A stretch of DNA of 64,000 nucleotides from an uncultured Anaeromyxobacter sp. Its GTDB lineage: Bacteria > Myxococcota > Myxococcia > Myxococcales > Anaeromyxobacteraceae. The stretch lies in assembly GCA_903874275.1 (NCBI GenBank), contig CAIQRS010000109.1, positions 62,001-126,000 on the forward strand. The letters run 5' to 3'. Position 1 is the stretch's first letter. Each line of letters starts with the position of its first letter. This document shows, in pieces, positions 1 to 8,913 of this stretch. The notes beneath the pieces were generated by a model, which was given only the letters and a program-made list of their open reading frames with translations, was not told the origin of the DNA and searched no databases. A program made the translations under genes and the position numbers.

Positions 1-2
1 GG

Positions 3-491
3 GCGTTCACCTCGGGGAAGGTCTTCCTGAAGAGCGACGGGACCCCCTGGCGCCCCATCATCCACATCGAGGACATCGCCCGGGCCTTCCTGACGGTCCT
101 CGCTGCGCCCGCCGACCTGGTGCGCGGCCAGGCGTTCAACGTCGGCCGCGACGATCAGAACTTCCGGATCTCCGAGATCGCGGAGATCGTGCGCGACACC
201 GTCCCGGGGTGCGAGATCGCCTTCGCGGCGGACGCCGGGCCCGACAAGCGGAACTACCGGGCCAGCTTCGCCAAGATCGCGAAGGTCCTGCCCGGGTTCC
301 AGCCGCAGTGGGACGCGCGCAAGGGGGCGAAGCAGCTCCTGGAAGCCTACCGGACCATCGGCCTCGTCCAGGACGACTTCGAGGGGCCGAGGTACCGGCG
401 GATCGATCAGCTCAAGCAGTTGAAGGCCGAAGGACTTCTTGCCGAGGACCTGCGCTGGCGAGGCGCCCCGCCGTCCCCGAAGTCTCCCTAG
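3..491 (+). CDS. NAD-dependent epimerase/dehydratase, C-terminal part
   Basis: The 5' end lies outside the window; an open frame runs from base 3 to a TAG. The translated start contains RPIIHIEDIARAF, the substrate-side motif (R-P-x-x-H-V/I-D/E-D) that follows the catalytic YxxxK in extended short-chain dehydrogenases, then AFNVG and a helical C-terminus ending PSPKSP. This is known of NDP-sugar epimerases and dehydratases; the catalytic and NAD-binding parts cannot be seen. It is the first visible gene of a plus-strand operon with a C-methyltransferase and a CDP-sugar pyrophosphorylase, so a role in making a modified deoxysugar nucleotide is likely. Which sugar, and whether it is a dehydratase, epimerase or reductase, cannot be told from this fragment. 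Confidence 0.85.
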   Translation, partial: AFTSGKVFLKSDGTPWRPIIHIEDIARAFLTVLAAPADLVRGQAFNVGRDDQNFRISEIAEIVRDTVPGCEIAFAADAGPDKRNYRASFAKIAKVLPGFQPQWDARKGAKQLLEAYRTIGLVQDDFEGPRYRRIDQLKQLKAEGLLAEDLRWRGAPPSPKSP

Positions 492-518
492 CGTCGCCAT
501 CCATCTCGAGGCCCGTCC

Positions 519-1772
519 GTGACCACCGCAGAGCCGATCTCCGATGCTGTCTGCATGTCCTGCGAAGCACCGCTCACGAGCCTCTTCGTGGACCTGGGCA
601 TGTCGCCCCTCTGCGAGAGCTACGTGTCCCGGGAGAACCTGAACCGGGTCGAGCCGTTCTACCCGCTGCGGGTGTACGTCTGCGATCGCTGCTTCCTCGT
701 CCAGCTCGAGGAGTACGTGAGCCCCGAGTCGATCTTCAAGGAGTACGCCTACTTCTCCTCGTACGCGGACAGCTGGGTCGAGCACATGCGGCGCTACGCC
801 GACATGATCACCGATCGTCTCGGGCTCGGACCGTCGAGCTTCGTCGTCGAGGTCGCGAGCAACGACGGATACCTCCTCCAGCACTTCGTGCGGAAGGGCA
901 TCCCGGTCCTTGGAATCGAGCCCGCGGAGAACGTGGCCAAGGTCGCCGTGGACAAGGGAATCCCCACCCTGGTGAAGTTCTTCGGGGAGGAGACCGCCCG
1001 GGAGCTCGTCCATGCGGGGCGGAAGGCGGACCTGATCTGCGGGGCCAACGTGCTCGCCCAGGTTCCTCGCCTTCGAGACTTCGTGAAGGGGCTCGAGGTG
1101 CTCCTGGCCCCCGACGGAGTCGTCACGATCGAGTTTCCCCACCTCGCCCGCCTCATGGAGGGGAACCAGTTCGACACCATCTACCACGAGCACTTCTCCT
1201 ACTTCTCCCTGTACGCCGCGGAGAAGGTCTTCGCCGACCACGGGCTGGCCGTGTTCGACGTGGAGGAGCTGTCCACGCATGGCGGGTCGCTCCGCGTCTA
1301 CGCTTGCCACGCAGGCAATGCCGGTCGCCCGGAGACCGATCGCCTGAGGCAGCTGCGGCGCTCGGAGGAGCAGGCCGGAGTCGCCCGGATCGAGACCTAC
1401 CGGCACTTCGCCGGCCAGGTCCAGGAAACCAAGCGCAACCTGCTCGAGTTTCTGATCGGCGCCAAGCGCGCGGGGAAGCGCATCGTGGGGTACGGCGCGC
1501 CCGGCAAGGGGAACACGCTCCTCAATTACTGCGGGATCGGGACCGACTTCCTGGAGTTCACGGTGGATCGGAGCCCCTACAAGCAGGGGAAGTTCCTTCC
1601 CGGCACCCACATCCCCATCCTCCACCCGGACCGGATCCGGGAGGCCCGTCCCGACTACGTGCTCATCCTTCCCTGGAATTTCAAGGATGAGATCGTGGCG
1701 CAGATGGCGTTCATCCGGGAGTGGGGCGGAAAGTTCGTGGTGCCCATTCCAGGAGTCCGCGTCCTTGACTAG
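519..1772 (+). CDS. NDP-sugar C-methyltransferase family protein
   Basis: This 417-aa protein starts with GTG 27 bases after the previous stop. Its N-terminus has a zinc-binding cysteine set, CMSCEAP near residue 12 and CDRC near residue 55, as in the Methyltransf_13 domain. Next comes a Rossmann SAM-binding domain with VVEVASNDGYLLQHF near residue 110 and EFPHL/YHEHFSYFS near 205-225. The C-terminal third has GYGAPGKGNTLLNY, the Methyltransf_14-type domain. This three-part layout is that of enzymes such as TylC3 that add a C-methyl group to a keto-sugar nucleotide. The neighbouring cytidylyltransferase suggests a CDP-linked substrate, which is inference. Its stop overlaps the TTG start proposed for the next gene. 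Confidence 0.85.
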   Translation: MTTAEPISDAVCMSCEAPLTSLFVDLGMSPLCESYVSRENLNRVEPFYPLRVYVCDRCFLVQLEEYVSPESIFKEYAYFSSYADSWVEHMRRYADMITDRLGLGPSSFVVEVASNDGYLLQHFVRKGIPVLGIEPAENVAKVAVDKGIPTLVKFFGEETARELVHAGRKADLICGANVLAQVPRLRDFVKGLEVLLAPDGVVTIEFPHLARLMEGNQFDTIYHEHFSYFSLYAAEKVFADHGLAVFDVEELSTHGGSLRVYACHAGNAGRPETDRLRQLRRSEEQAGVARIETYRHFAGQVQETKRNLLEFLIGAKRAGKRIVGYGAPGKGNTLLNYCGIGTDFLEFTVDRSPYKQGKFLPGTHIPILHPDRIREARPDYVLILPWNFKDEIVAQMAFIREWGGKFVVPIPGVRVLD

Positions 1773-3153
1773 GCGTCACGAGGGGCGGAGCGACGCACCA
1801 CCTCTCCGGGACGCGCTGGTCGCGTTCGACCCGGTCCGTACGGGCGACGAGATGCACGCCTGGGTGAGTCGCCTGTTTCCGCTCTGCCGGAGCATCACCG
1901 GCGATGGGCTCCGGGAATCCCTGAGGCAGCTGGGGGAGCTGGCGCCCGTCACGCTGACCGAGGTGCCGTCGGGCACGAACGTGTTCGACTGGAAGGTCCC
2001 GCTGGAGTGGAACGTCCGGAAGGCCTTCGTTGCCGACGCGACCGGCCGGCGGGTCATCGACCTCGAGCGCTCCAGCCTGCACGTGGTCGGGTACAGCATC
2101 CCGGTCCGGCGCCGAATGACGCTCGAGGAACTCCGCCCCCACCTGCATTCCATTCCGTCCCACCCGGAGTGGATCCCGTACCGGACCTCCTACTACGAGG
2201 AGAGCTGGGGCTTCTGCCTCTCCCAGTCCACGCTCGACGCGATGACCCCCGGGGACTACGACGTGGTCATCGACTCCACGCTGGCGCCCGGGAGCATGAC
2301 GCTCGGCGAGTGCGTGCTGCCCGGTGAGACCGGCGACGAGGTCCTGGTCTCCGCGCACTCTTGCCACCCCTCGCTCGCCAACGACAACCTGTCGGCCATG
2401 GTGGTGGCGGCATTCCTGGCGCGCACCCTCGGCCAGGTCCGGCGGCGCTTCACGTACCGGTTCCTCTTCGCTCCGGGGACCATCGGAGCCATCGCCTGGC
2501 TCGCGCTCAATCCGGGCCCCCGCAGGGGGGTTCGTGCAGGTCTGTCCGTCTCCTGCCTCGGAGATGCCGAGCCTCTCACGTATCACCGGACCCGGCAGGG
2601 CGACTCGGAGCTCGACCGCATCGCCGAGGTGGTTCTCCAGCGACGACCCGGTGGGTGCAGGGTTCTCGACTTTGCTCCCTACGGGGACGAGCGGCAGTTC
2701 TGCTCTCCGGGGATCGACATGCCGGTCGGGGTCCTGACGCGGTCCGGCCACGGGGCCAGCGAGAAGCAGCACACCTCGGCCGACGACCTCGGGCTGGTGC
2801 TCCCTTCCTGCCTCTCGGACTCCCTTCTGGCCGCGCTGGAGGCGGTCCACGCCCTCGAGGCGAACGCGCTCGTCTCCAGCCTGGGCCCCGGGTGCGAACC
2901 ACAGCTGGGACGGCGTGGCGTGTACCGCGACCTGGCGATGCGTCCGTCGAAGAGGCTGCTCGAGTCGGCGCTGCCGTGGCTCATGAGCCTCGGCGACGGG
3001 AAGCATTCGCTCGTCGACATCGCCCGACGCTCCTCGATTCCTTTCGCGGTCGTCGAGGAGGCGGCCCGGGTCCTGGAGGGACAGGCGCTGCTCCGGCTCG
3101 ACGAGATTTCCGCCGCACGCTCCGGTGCGGCTTCGGTGGGGGGTGTGCAATGA
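1765..3153 (+). CDS. DUF4910/M28-like zinc peptidase-fold protein
   Basis: The protein (462 aa from the TTG at 1765) has the family hallmark FPLCRSITGDG near its start, ANDNLS with a preceding SAHSCHP, APGTIGAI, and KQHTSADDL. These are the histidine and acidic positions of the M28 aminopeptidase-like fold found in DUF4910 proteins. Members often sit in surface-polysaccharide clusters, and their substrate is not known to me. The start is uncertain: the TTG overlaps the previous stop, while an ATG at 1852 would give MHAWVSRLFPLCRSITG, equally compatible with the family. It ends in an ATGA overlap with the cytidylyltransferase gene, so the two are translationally coupled. A role in modifying the sugar or an amide on it is speculative. 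Confidence 0.75.
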   Translation: MTRRHEGRSDAPPLRDALVAFDPVRTGDEMHAWVSRLFPLCRSITGDGLRESLRQLGELAPVTLTEVPSGTNVFDWKVPLEWNVRKAFVADATGRRVIDLERSSLHVVGYSIPVRRRMTLEELRPHLHSIPSHPEWIPYRTSYYEESWGFCLSQSTLDAMTPGDYDVVIDSTLAPGSMTLGECVLPGETGDEVLVSAHSCHPSLANDNLSAMVVAAFLARTLGQVRRRFTYRFLFAPGTIGAIAWLALNPGPRRGVRAGLSVSCLGDAEPLTYHRTRQGDSELDRIAEVVLQRRPGGCRVLDFAPYGDERQFCSPGIDMPVGVLTRSGHGASEKQHTSADDLGLVLPSCLSDSLLAALEAVHALEANALVSSLGPGCEPQLGRRGVYRDLAMRPSKRLLESALPWLMSLGDGKHSLVDIARRSSIPFAVVEEAARVLEGQALLRLDEISAARSGAASVGGVQ

Positions 3154-3944
3154 AGGTCGTGCTCTTCTGCGGTGGACTGGGAACCCGGCTGCGCGAGTAC
3201 ACCGGGGAAATCCCCAAGCCGATGGTGAAGATTGGGCCACGGCCCATCCTCTGGCACCTGATGAAGTACTACGCGCACTTCGGCCACAAGGACTTCGTCC
3301 TGTGCCTGGGCTACAAGGCCGAGGTCATCAAGCAGTTCTTCCTCCAGTACGAGGAGTGGATCTCCAACGACTTCACCCTCGTCGAGGGGGGCAAGGAGGT
3401 CCGGCTCGAAAATAGCGACATCGCCGACTGGAACATCACCTTCGTGGACACGGGACTTCACGCCAACATCGGTCAGCGGCTGATGGCGGCCCGAAGGTAC
3501 GTGGCAGGGGAGGAGATGTTCCTCGCCAACTACTCCGACGGGCTCACCGACATGCACCTGCCGACCATGATCGAGAAGCTCACGGGCAGCGATGCGGTTG
3601 GCTCGTTCCTGGCCGTGAAGCCGTCCCAGAGCTTCCACCTGGTGGGGATGGAGCCGGACGGCCACGTGCAGTCCATCAAGCCGGTCCGGGAGTCGGACAT
3701 CCTCATCAATGGCGGATACTTCGTGTTCCGCAGCTCCCTCTTCGACTACATGCGCGAGGGAGACGAGCTGGTGGAGGCGCCCTTCGCCCGGCTGATGAAG
3801 GAGCGAAAGCTCCTGGCCCACCGCGGGGAGCGGTTCTGGTGCATGGACACCTTCAAGGAGCAGCAGGAGCTCACCGACATCTACAACTCGGGGTCGGCTC
3901 CCTGGGAGATCTGGAAGTCGAAGCCGGCAGCTGAGCGGAGGTGA
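3150..3944 (+). CDS. rfbF: Glucose-1-phosphate cytidylyltransferase-like nucleotidyltransferase
   Basis: The 264-aa protein begins MKVVLFCGGLGTRLREYTGE, the GGxGTRL nucleotide-binding loop of sugar-phosphate nucleotidyltransferases, followed by PKPMVKIG and PILWHLMKYY as in RfbF. The length agrees with the usual 255-265 aa of glucose-1-phosphate cytidylyltransferases. It would make CDP-glucose from CTP and glucose 1-phosphate, the entry point for CDP-deoxyhexoses, here followed by an epimerase-type enzyme and a C-methyltransferase. The start ATG overlaps the previous TGA by four bases and the stop overlaps the next GTG. The nucleotide preference is inferred from similarity; other sugar-nucleotide pyrophosphorylases share the motifs. 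Confidence 0.78.
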   Translation: MKVVLFCGGLGTRLREYTGEIPKPMVKIGPRPILWHLMKYYAHFGHKDFVLCLGYKAEVIKQFFLQYEEWISNDFTLVEGGKEVRLENSDIADWNITFVDTGLHANIGQRLMAARRYVAGEEMFLANYSDGLTDMHLPTMIEKLTGSDAVGSFLAVKPSQSFHLVGMEPDGHVQSIKPVRESDILINGGYFVFRSSLFDYMREGDELVEAPFARLMKERKLLAHRGERFWCMDTFKEQQELTDIYNSGSAPWEIWKSKPAAERR

Positions 3945-4603
3945 CGGGCATGCTGCCTCTCAGATTCGGAGCCCCCCCGGCGGGCGGATACAGGATCCTC
4001 TGCCTGGGGGCGCACAGCGACGACATCGAGATCGGGTGCTCCGGAACGATCCTCCGCCTCCTCGAGGAGGAGAAGGTCGCCGAGGTCACCTGGGTCGTCC
4101 TGAGCGGAGGGGCGGACCGTGCACGGGAGGCGCGCCGCGGTGCGCGACGGGTGCTGGGGCGCTTCCCGGGAGCGCGGGTCGTCCAGCGCGAGTTCCGGGA
4201 CGGCTTCTTCCCGTACGACGCCGTCCCCGTGAAGGAGTTCTTCGAGGAGCTCAAGCGAAGCGTGGAGCCGGATGTCATCTTCACGCACTACCGGAAGGAC
4301 GCGCACCAGGATCACCGCTACGTGGCCGAGCTCACCCACAGCACCTTCCGGCGGCACCTCGTCCTGGAATACGAGGTCATGAAGACCGACGGGGACCTGG
4401 GAAACCCCCAGGTCTACGTGCCGCTCGGCGCCCGGACGGTCCGGAAGAAGGTGGACATCCTGATGGACTGCTTCGGCTCCCAGAGGAGCCACACCTGGTT
4501 CAGCGAGGACGCGTTCCGGGGACTCATGCGGTTGCGGGGGATCGAGGGGCTGTCCGCGTCCGGTCATGCGGAGGCGTTCCATGCGCGAAGAATCGTCCTC
4601 TGA
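3941..4603 (+). CDS. PIG-L/LmbE-family deacetylase
   Basis: This 220-aa protein has the family's metal site GAHSDDIEIGCSGT at residues 23-36 and a downstream HQDH in THYRKDAHQDHRY. PIG-L proteins are zinc enzymes that remove N-acetyl groups from GlcNAc-containing substrates. Within this operon it may deacetylate the nucleotide sugar or the lipid-linked glycan; that is inference. The GTG start overlaps the preceding TGA (GTGA), with an ATG three codons downstream as the alternative. The 3' end overlaps the flippase gene. The length is typical for the short members of the family. Confidence 0.85.
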   Translation: MTGMLPLRFGAPPAGGYRILCLGAHSDDIEIGCSGTILRLLEEEKVAEVTWVVLSGGADRAREARRGARRVLGRFPGARVVQREFRDGFFPYDAVPVKEFFEELKRSVEPDVIFTHYRKDAHQDHRYVAELTHSTFRRHLVLEYEVMKTDGDLGNPQVYVPLGARTVRKKVDILMDCFGSQRSHTWFSEDAFRGLMRLRGIEGLSASGHAEAFHARRIVL

Positions 4604-6065
4604 GGGGAGCGGCGCCTCCGTCCGGGCGCCCGCCATCCGGGGCTCGGTCTGGACGCTGGGCGGCTATGCCTTCTCCCAGGTCTTCCGCCTCGGGAGCAGC
4701 ATCATCCTGGCGAGGTTGCTGTTCCCTGCCGTGTTCGGGGAGGTGGCGCTGGTCTACACGGTCTTCACGGCCCTCCAGCTCTTTTCCGACGTCGGGATCG
4801 GGCCGGCGATCATCCAGCATCCCCGAGGAGACGAGCAGAGGTTTCTGAACACGGCGTGGACCGTGGGCGTGCTGCGCGGCGCCCTGCTCTGGCTGGCGTC
4901 CTGGGCCGTGGCCTTCCCGATGGCGTGGGCCTACGACCAGCCGAACCTGGCCTGGCTGATCCCCGCCGCTGGGCTGGGAGCGGTCTTCAACGGCTTCGAG
5001 TCGACTTCCCTGGACCTCGCCCGCCGTCACCTCCGGCTGGAGCGGCTCACCGTGATGGAGGTTCTGGCCCAGGTCACCGGGTCGGTCGCCACCATCGCGC
5101 TGGCCTTCCTGTTCCGGTCGGCTTTCGGCCCCCAGGACTCCAGGGCCGTCTGGGCGATCGTGATCGGCGGCCTGGTGAACTGGCTGGTCCGGCTCGTGTT
5201 CACGCACATCGCCATGCCTGCGCCGCCGCTTCGTTTCGAACTGGACCGGGAGTCGGTCCGAGACCTGTACCACTTCGGTCGCTGGATCTTCCTCGCGACC
5301 CTGCTGACCTTCCTGGCGGGCCCCTCTGACCGGCTCATATTCGGTAAGATGATCCCGCTCGGCCTCCTCGGCGTTTACGGGATCGCTGCGAACCTCGCCC
5401 AGCTCCCGACTGAGGCCGTCAGTAGGCTCGGTTCCGCGGTCGTGTTCCCCGCGTTGAGCCGGGTGGCCGAGCGCGAAGACTTCCGGCAACTCTTCCACCG
5501 GATTCGGCTTCCGCTCGTAGTCGGGGGTGCGATGCTGGTCACCGGGGTGATCGCGGCGGGCCCGTTCCTGGTGAAGATCCTCTACGACTCGCGCTACGCG
5601 GATGCAGGGTGGATCCTTCAGTACCTGGGGGTGATGTCCTGGTTCCAGATCCTCGAGAGCGTGAACGGGGCGGCGCTTCTAGCGAAAGGGCGCTCCGACT
5701 GGACCGCCGCTGGAAACGCATCGAAGCTGATCGGAATGTGCCTGTTCATTCCGCTCGGCTTCTATCTGCGCGGGTTTCCGGGCGCGCTGGGCGGCATCGT
5801 TCTGTCGGAGGGCCTCCGATATGCGGCCTCGGCGTTCGGACTTTTGCGCCAGGGAATACCGGTGACGGGGCGGGACACCGCGCTCTCCGTGGGGATCGGC
5901 GGCGTCGCCATGATGGGGTTCTGGTCCGGGACGCGCGTGGGCGACCACTTCCACTCTGCCGTCGCGGGATTCCTCGTGGCCGGGTCCATCTCCACCGTGC
6001 CCTGGGGTCTCCTGGGGCTCCGTTACTGGAGGCCCGGATTCATCGGTAGGGCCGCGAGGGGATGA
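4581..6065 (+). CDS. Wzx-type polysaccharide flippase (MOP superfamily)
   Basis: The protein (494 aa from ATG 4581; an ATG at 4566 is possible) is strongly hydrophobic with about a dozen membrane helices. Its N-terminal signature, VWTLGGYAFSQVFRLGSSII followed by ARLLFPAVFGEVALVYT, is that of PST/Wzx-like oligosaccharide translocases. The middle has GPSDRLIFGKMIPLGLLGVY, common in the RfbX family. It would flip an undecaprenyl-linked repeat unit across the inner membrane. The gene overlaps the end of the PIG-L gene and closes the plus-strand sugar operon. It converges on the Wzz-like gene, as expected of a Wzx/Wzy-dependent locus. Confidence 0.88.
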   Translation: MREESSSEGSGASVRAPAIRGSVWTLGGYAFSQVFRLGSSIILARLLFPAVFGEVALVYTVFTALQLFSDVGIGPAIIQHPRGDEQRFLNTAWTVGVLRGALLWLASWAVAFPMAWAYDQPNLAWLIPAAGLGAVFNGFESTSLDLARRHLRLERLTVMEVLAQVTGSVATIALAFLFRSAFGPQDSRAVWAIVIGGLVNWLVRLVFTHIAMPAPPLRFELDRESVRDLYHFGRWIFLATLLTFLAGPSDRLIFGKMIPLGLLGVYGIAANLAQLPTEAVSRLGSAVVFPALSRVAEREDFRQLFHRIRLPLVVGGAMLVTGVIAAGPFLVKILYDSRYADAGWILQYLGVMSWFQILESVNGAALLAKGRSDWTAAGNASKLIGMCLFIPLGFYLRGFPGALGGIVLSEGLRYAASAFGLLRQGIPVTGRDTALSVGIGGVAMMGFWSGTRVGDHFHSAVAGFLVAGSISTVPWGLLGLRYWRPGFIGRAARG

Positions 6066-6088
6066 TGGATTCCCCGTGGATCGGCCAC

Positions 6089-6109
6089 CAGGCTGGTTCG
6101 GTGAGCCTG
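6089..6109. terminator. Weak hairpin between convergent genes
   Basis: CAGGCT and AGCCTG can pair around a 9-base loop in the 78-bp gap between the flippase and the opposing chain-length gene. There is no T-rich run after it on either strand, so intrinsic termination is only a possibility. Confidence 0.25.
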
Positions 6110-6143
6110 ATTCAAAGGGGTTAGGGCTCAAGTCAGGGGAGTG

Positions 6144-7511
6144 TCACCGGTCCCGCAAGTCGGCGATGATCGGGACGCCGAGGCCTCGCTCGATCTGCCA
6201 CCGTTCCAGCAAGCGCCCGGAGCGCCAGTCCACCGCGGCCGATACCAGGAACGCGAACACCAGGGAGGCGATCCCCCCGAGTCCAAAGACCTTGAAGGGA
6301 TTTGGGCTGACCGGCTTCTTCGACACCTGGGCGGGCCGGATGATCTTGTAGCGGTGCTTGAAGGCAGCGCGTGCGGTATCGAGCTCGACCTGCGCGCTGT
6401 TGAGGGACTCCGCGATCTGCTGGTACCGGGAACGTGCCTCGCGGACGCGCTCGCTCTGGTCGATGGCAGACTGGAGATTTTCCGCAGGGGGCCTCTGGTC
6501 GACCTGGAAGATCACCTGTCCCTCACTCCCACCCACGCGCTCTCGCGCCAGGCGTGCCTGGTATTCCCCCCGAAGCTTTCCTTCCTCCTCGCGAAGGGCC
6601 GTGATCTGCGGCGAATCGCGGTTGAGGGCCGCGATGTCGAGCCGAAGGTTGGCCATCTCAGGGTGAGCCTCGGCGTACACTGCTCGCCGAGCGTCGTACT
6701 GCGCCTGCAATTCGGACAGGCGACGCCGGCGAAACTCCTCCACGTCGTTGATGGCCCGCTCCTTCGCATCGAGCATGGACCTGAGTCGCGCAAGGTCCTC
6801 GCTCGTCTGTCGGGGCAGGGGCGGACTGGAGCGGGAGGTCGTCTGTGGCCGGGAATAGCGATTCGCGTCCTGCTGGAGCCCCCGCCGGGTCTCGTCCGTT
6901 GCCTTCGCCAGGGCGTCGGAGGCGGCCGCCGCCCGCCCCTGTAAGGTGGAGATGGCATCGTCCAGGGCGGTCACGTCCAGGACGTGGCGTGCCTCGAGGA
7001 AGTTCTGGAGCGCTCCCTCTACGATTCGATAGGCCTGCTGGGGGTTTGGCCAGTCGATCTGGATCGCGATGGTGACCTCTCCGACATCCACCTTCAGGCG
7101 CCGGTCGAGGATATCGACGAGGTCGTCGACCGGGTCCCCGCCTGTGGACGGTGCATTGCCAAGGGTTGCGGCCGCCGAACGCAGCCGGTCGAGCAGGTCA
7201 CCCTGCGGAGGCACCTCCAGCATCCCGGCCTGCTGGATCAGGTCCAGGAGGTTCTCCCGTCTGTGGATGATCTCGGAGGCCGCCCGGGTCGGCTGGTCCT
7301 CCGCCACGTTCGACCGGACGATCGAAGGGAGGGATTGCTGGCGCTGGGCGAGGATCCTCGTCTCGGCGCGGTATTGGGGAGTCTTCGACCAGTAGTAACC
7401 GGCGAGGACGGCGACGCAGGCAACGAAGACGAAGAGGGTCAAGCCTTTGCGGCGCCGGGCCGCACGGAGCGCGAAGAGGAGGTAGTCGCCAGGTAGCGGC
7501 GTGGCTGCCAT
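6144..7511 (-). CDS. Wzz/GNVR-type polysaccharide chain-length (co-polymerase) protein
   Basis: From the ATG at 7511 the protein has 455 aa. An N-terminal membrane helix after RRRKG (FVFVACVAVLAGYYW) is followed by KTPQYRAETRILA, a periplasmic part with long helical coiled-coil stretches, and a C-terminal helix (GLGGIASLVFAFLVSAAVDW). The pattern APFK-like ..KIIRPAQVSKKPVSPNPF before the last helix is the proline-rich PCP motif. Such proteins control polymer length with Wzy or Wza. There is no cytoplasmic ATPase domain, so any partner kinase must be separate. A GTG at 7574, preceded by an AGGAT ribosome-site-like stretch, would add 21 residues. It is read towards the flippase gene. Confidence 0.85.
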   Translation of the reverse strand: MAATPLPGDYLLFALRAARRRKGLTLFVFVACVAVLAGYYWSKTPQYRAETRILAQRQQSLPSIVRSNVAEDQPTRAASEIIHRRENLLDLIQQAGMLEVPPQGDLLDRLRSAAATLGNAPSTGGDPVDDLVDILDRRLKVDVGEVTIAIQIDWPNPQQAYRIVEGALQNFLEARHVLDVTALDDAISTLQGRAAAASDALAKATDETRRGLQQDANRYSRPQTTSRSSPPLPRQTSEDLARLRSMLDAKERAINDVEEFRRRRLSELQAQYDARRAVYAEAHPEMANLRLDIAALNRDSPQITALREEEGKLRGEYQARLARERVGGSEGQVIFQVDQRPPAENLQSAIDQSERVREARSRYQQIAESLNSAQVELDTARAAFKHRYKIIRPAQVSKKPVSPNPFKVFGLGGIASLVFAFLVSAAVDWRSGRLLERWQIERGLGVPIIADLRDR

Positions 7512-7629
7512 GTCCTGGGCGCCTCGGTCGGTGGAATCGAGGTCGAACGGGTCGGGGGAGTGTCTGGCAGCCACGGCGAGCCATCCTATCTGGACGCTCC
7601 GTTTCTGGCGAGAACGACGCCGACTGGAA

Positions 7630-8877
7630 CTATGGGGCGGGATCGACGGGCCGCCCGGGCCAGGCGGGAGCGGAGCGGGGCGCGACGGACCGAAAAAGTG
7701 CCTGCAGTCGCTTGGCCTCGTGGGCGGCGTCGTGCCGTTCGGCAACGGTCGCAGCGCCCGCGCGTCCCATGGCCTCGAGCCTGTCCGGCGAGGTCTCGAG
7801 CGCCTGGCGCATGGCGACCGCCAGGGCCTCGGCCGATCCCACGGGAACGAGCCAGCCATTCACACCGGCCTCGACGAGTTCCGGGATCCCGGAGATGGCG
7901 GTGGCGATGGCCGGCCGGCCCAGGGCGAGCGACTCCATCAGGACCACGGGGAGCCCCTCCGACAGGCTGGGAAGCACCATGGCGCGGGAGTCGAGGATGG
8001 CCCTGCGGACCTGCTCGGTGTCGAGCCACCCGGCGAGCCGTACCCGGTCCTGCAGGCCCCTCTCCTCGATCATCCTCACGACCTGGGACCGGTAGGGCCC
8101 ATCTCCTGCCAGGACGATCTCGAATGGAATCCCCTCCGCGGCGAGGAGCGCGGCGGCGTCCAGGAGGAAGGCATGGCCCTTGAGCCGGACGAGCCTGGCC
8201 ACGCAGACAAGTCGCGGTTCTGCGGGCAGCGGAGTCGGCACCGCGCGGAGGAGGTCCTCGCTCAAGCCACATCGGACGACCTGGATCTTGGGCCAGTCCT
8301 CGTCGCGGGCGAGTTTGTACAGCTGGGCCCGCCCGAAGCCGCTGACGGCCACGACGAAGGCCGCGCGATGAATCTTCTCGGTCAGGGCCAGGAGGTGAGG
8401 CTTCTCCAGTTCCGAGCCGTGGACGGTGAAGCTGAAGGGGGGGCCGCCGAGGGTCGAGCACAGCGCCGCCACCGCCGCGGGGTTCGTGCCGAAGTGGGCG
8501 TGCAGGTGCTCGACGCGGTCGCGCCGGAGCCAGCCCCGGAGGACAGCCGCCTCGGCCAGGTAGGCAAAGTGGCGCAGGAGGCCGCGGTCCGATCGCCAGC
8601 CCATCCGGAACGCCAGGGAGATCGCCCTCGCCAGCGCAACCGGATGGGTCAGCGCGAGCAGGATCACCGCCCCGAGGTGGCGGGCGAAGCCGGCATCCAG
8701 GACCACCCGTGTCCTCGCCAGTTCGCGGCGGTCTGCCTCGTTGACCAGTTCCTCGTCCAGCGGCCTGAGGCTGAAGCGCAGCACCTCGTCGCCGGCAGCC
8801 TCGACCGCCTCGATCTCCCGGCGGATGAAGCTGTGGCTGGTTCGTGGATACAGGTTGATGAGGTAGGCAATCTTCAC
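7630..8877 (-). CDS. Glycosyltransferase family 4
   Basis: The 415-aa protein begins MKIAYLINLYPRTSHSFIRR, typical of GT4 N-domains, with HLHAHFGTNPA near residue 127 and FTVHGSELEKPH in the acceptor half. The C-terminal domain carries CVARLVRLKGHAFLL and the EX7E-type region PSLSEGLPVVLMESLALGRP. It has a retaining GT-B fold and would add a sugar to the growing lipid-linked unit on the cytoplasmic face. It lies upstream of the chain-length gene on the same strand with a 118-bp gap. The donor and acceptor cannot be deduced. Confidence 0.88.
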   Translation of the reverse strand: MKIAYLINLYPRTSHSFIRREIEAVEAAGDEVLRFSLRPLDEELVNEADRRELARTRVVLDAGFARHLGAVILLALTHPVALARAISLAFRMGWRSDRGLLRHFAYLAEAAVLRGWLRRDRVEHLHAHFGTNPAAVAALCSTLGGPPFSFTVHGSELEKPHLLALTEKIHRAAFVVAVSGFGRAQLYKLARDEDWPKIQVVRCGLSEDLLRAVPTPLPAEPRLVCVARLVRLKGHAFLLDAAALLAAEGIPFEIVLAGDGPYRSQVVRMIEERGLQDRVRLAGWLDTEQVRRAILDSRAMVLPSLSEGLPVVLMESLALGRPAIATAISGIPELVEAGVNGWLVPVGSAEALAVAMRQALETSPDRLEAMGRAGAATVAERHDAAHEAKRLQALFRSVAPRSAPAWPGRPVDPAP

Positions 8878-8913
8878 TCGGGTCGCTCCATCCGTCCTCT
8901 CGCGAGGCCCTTC

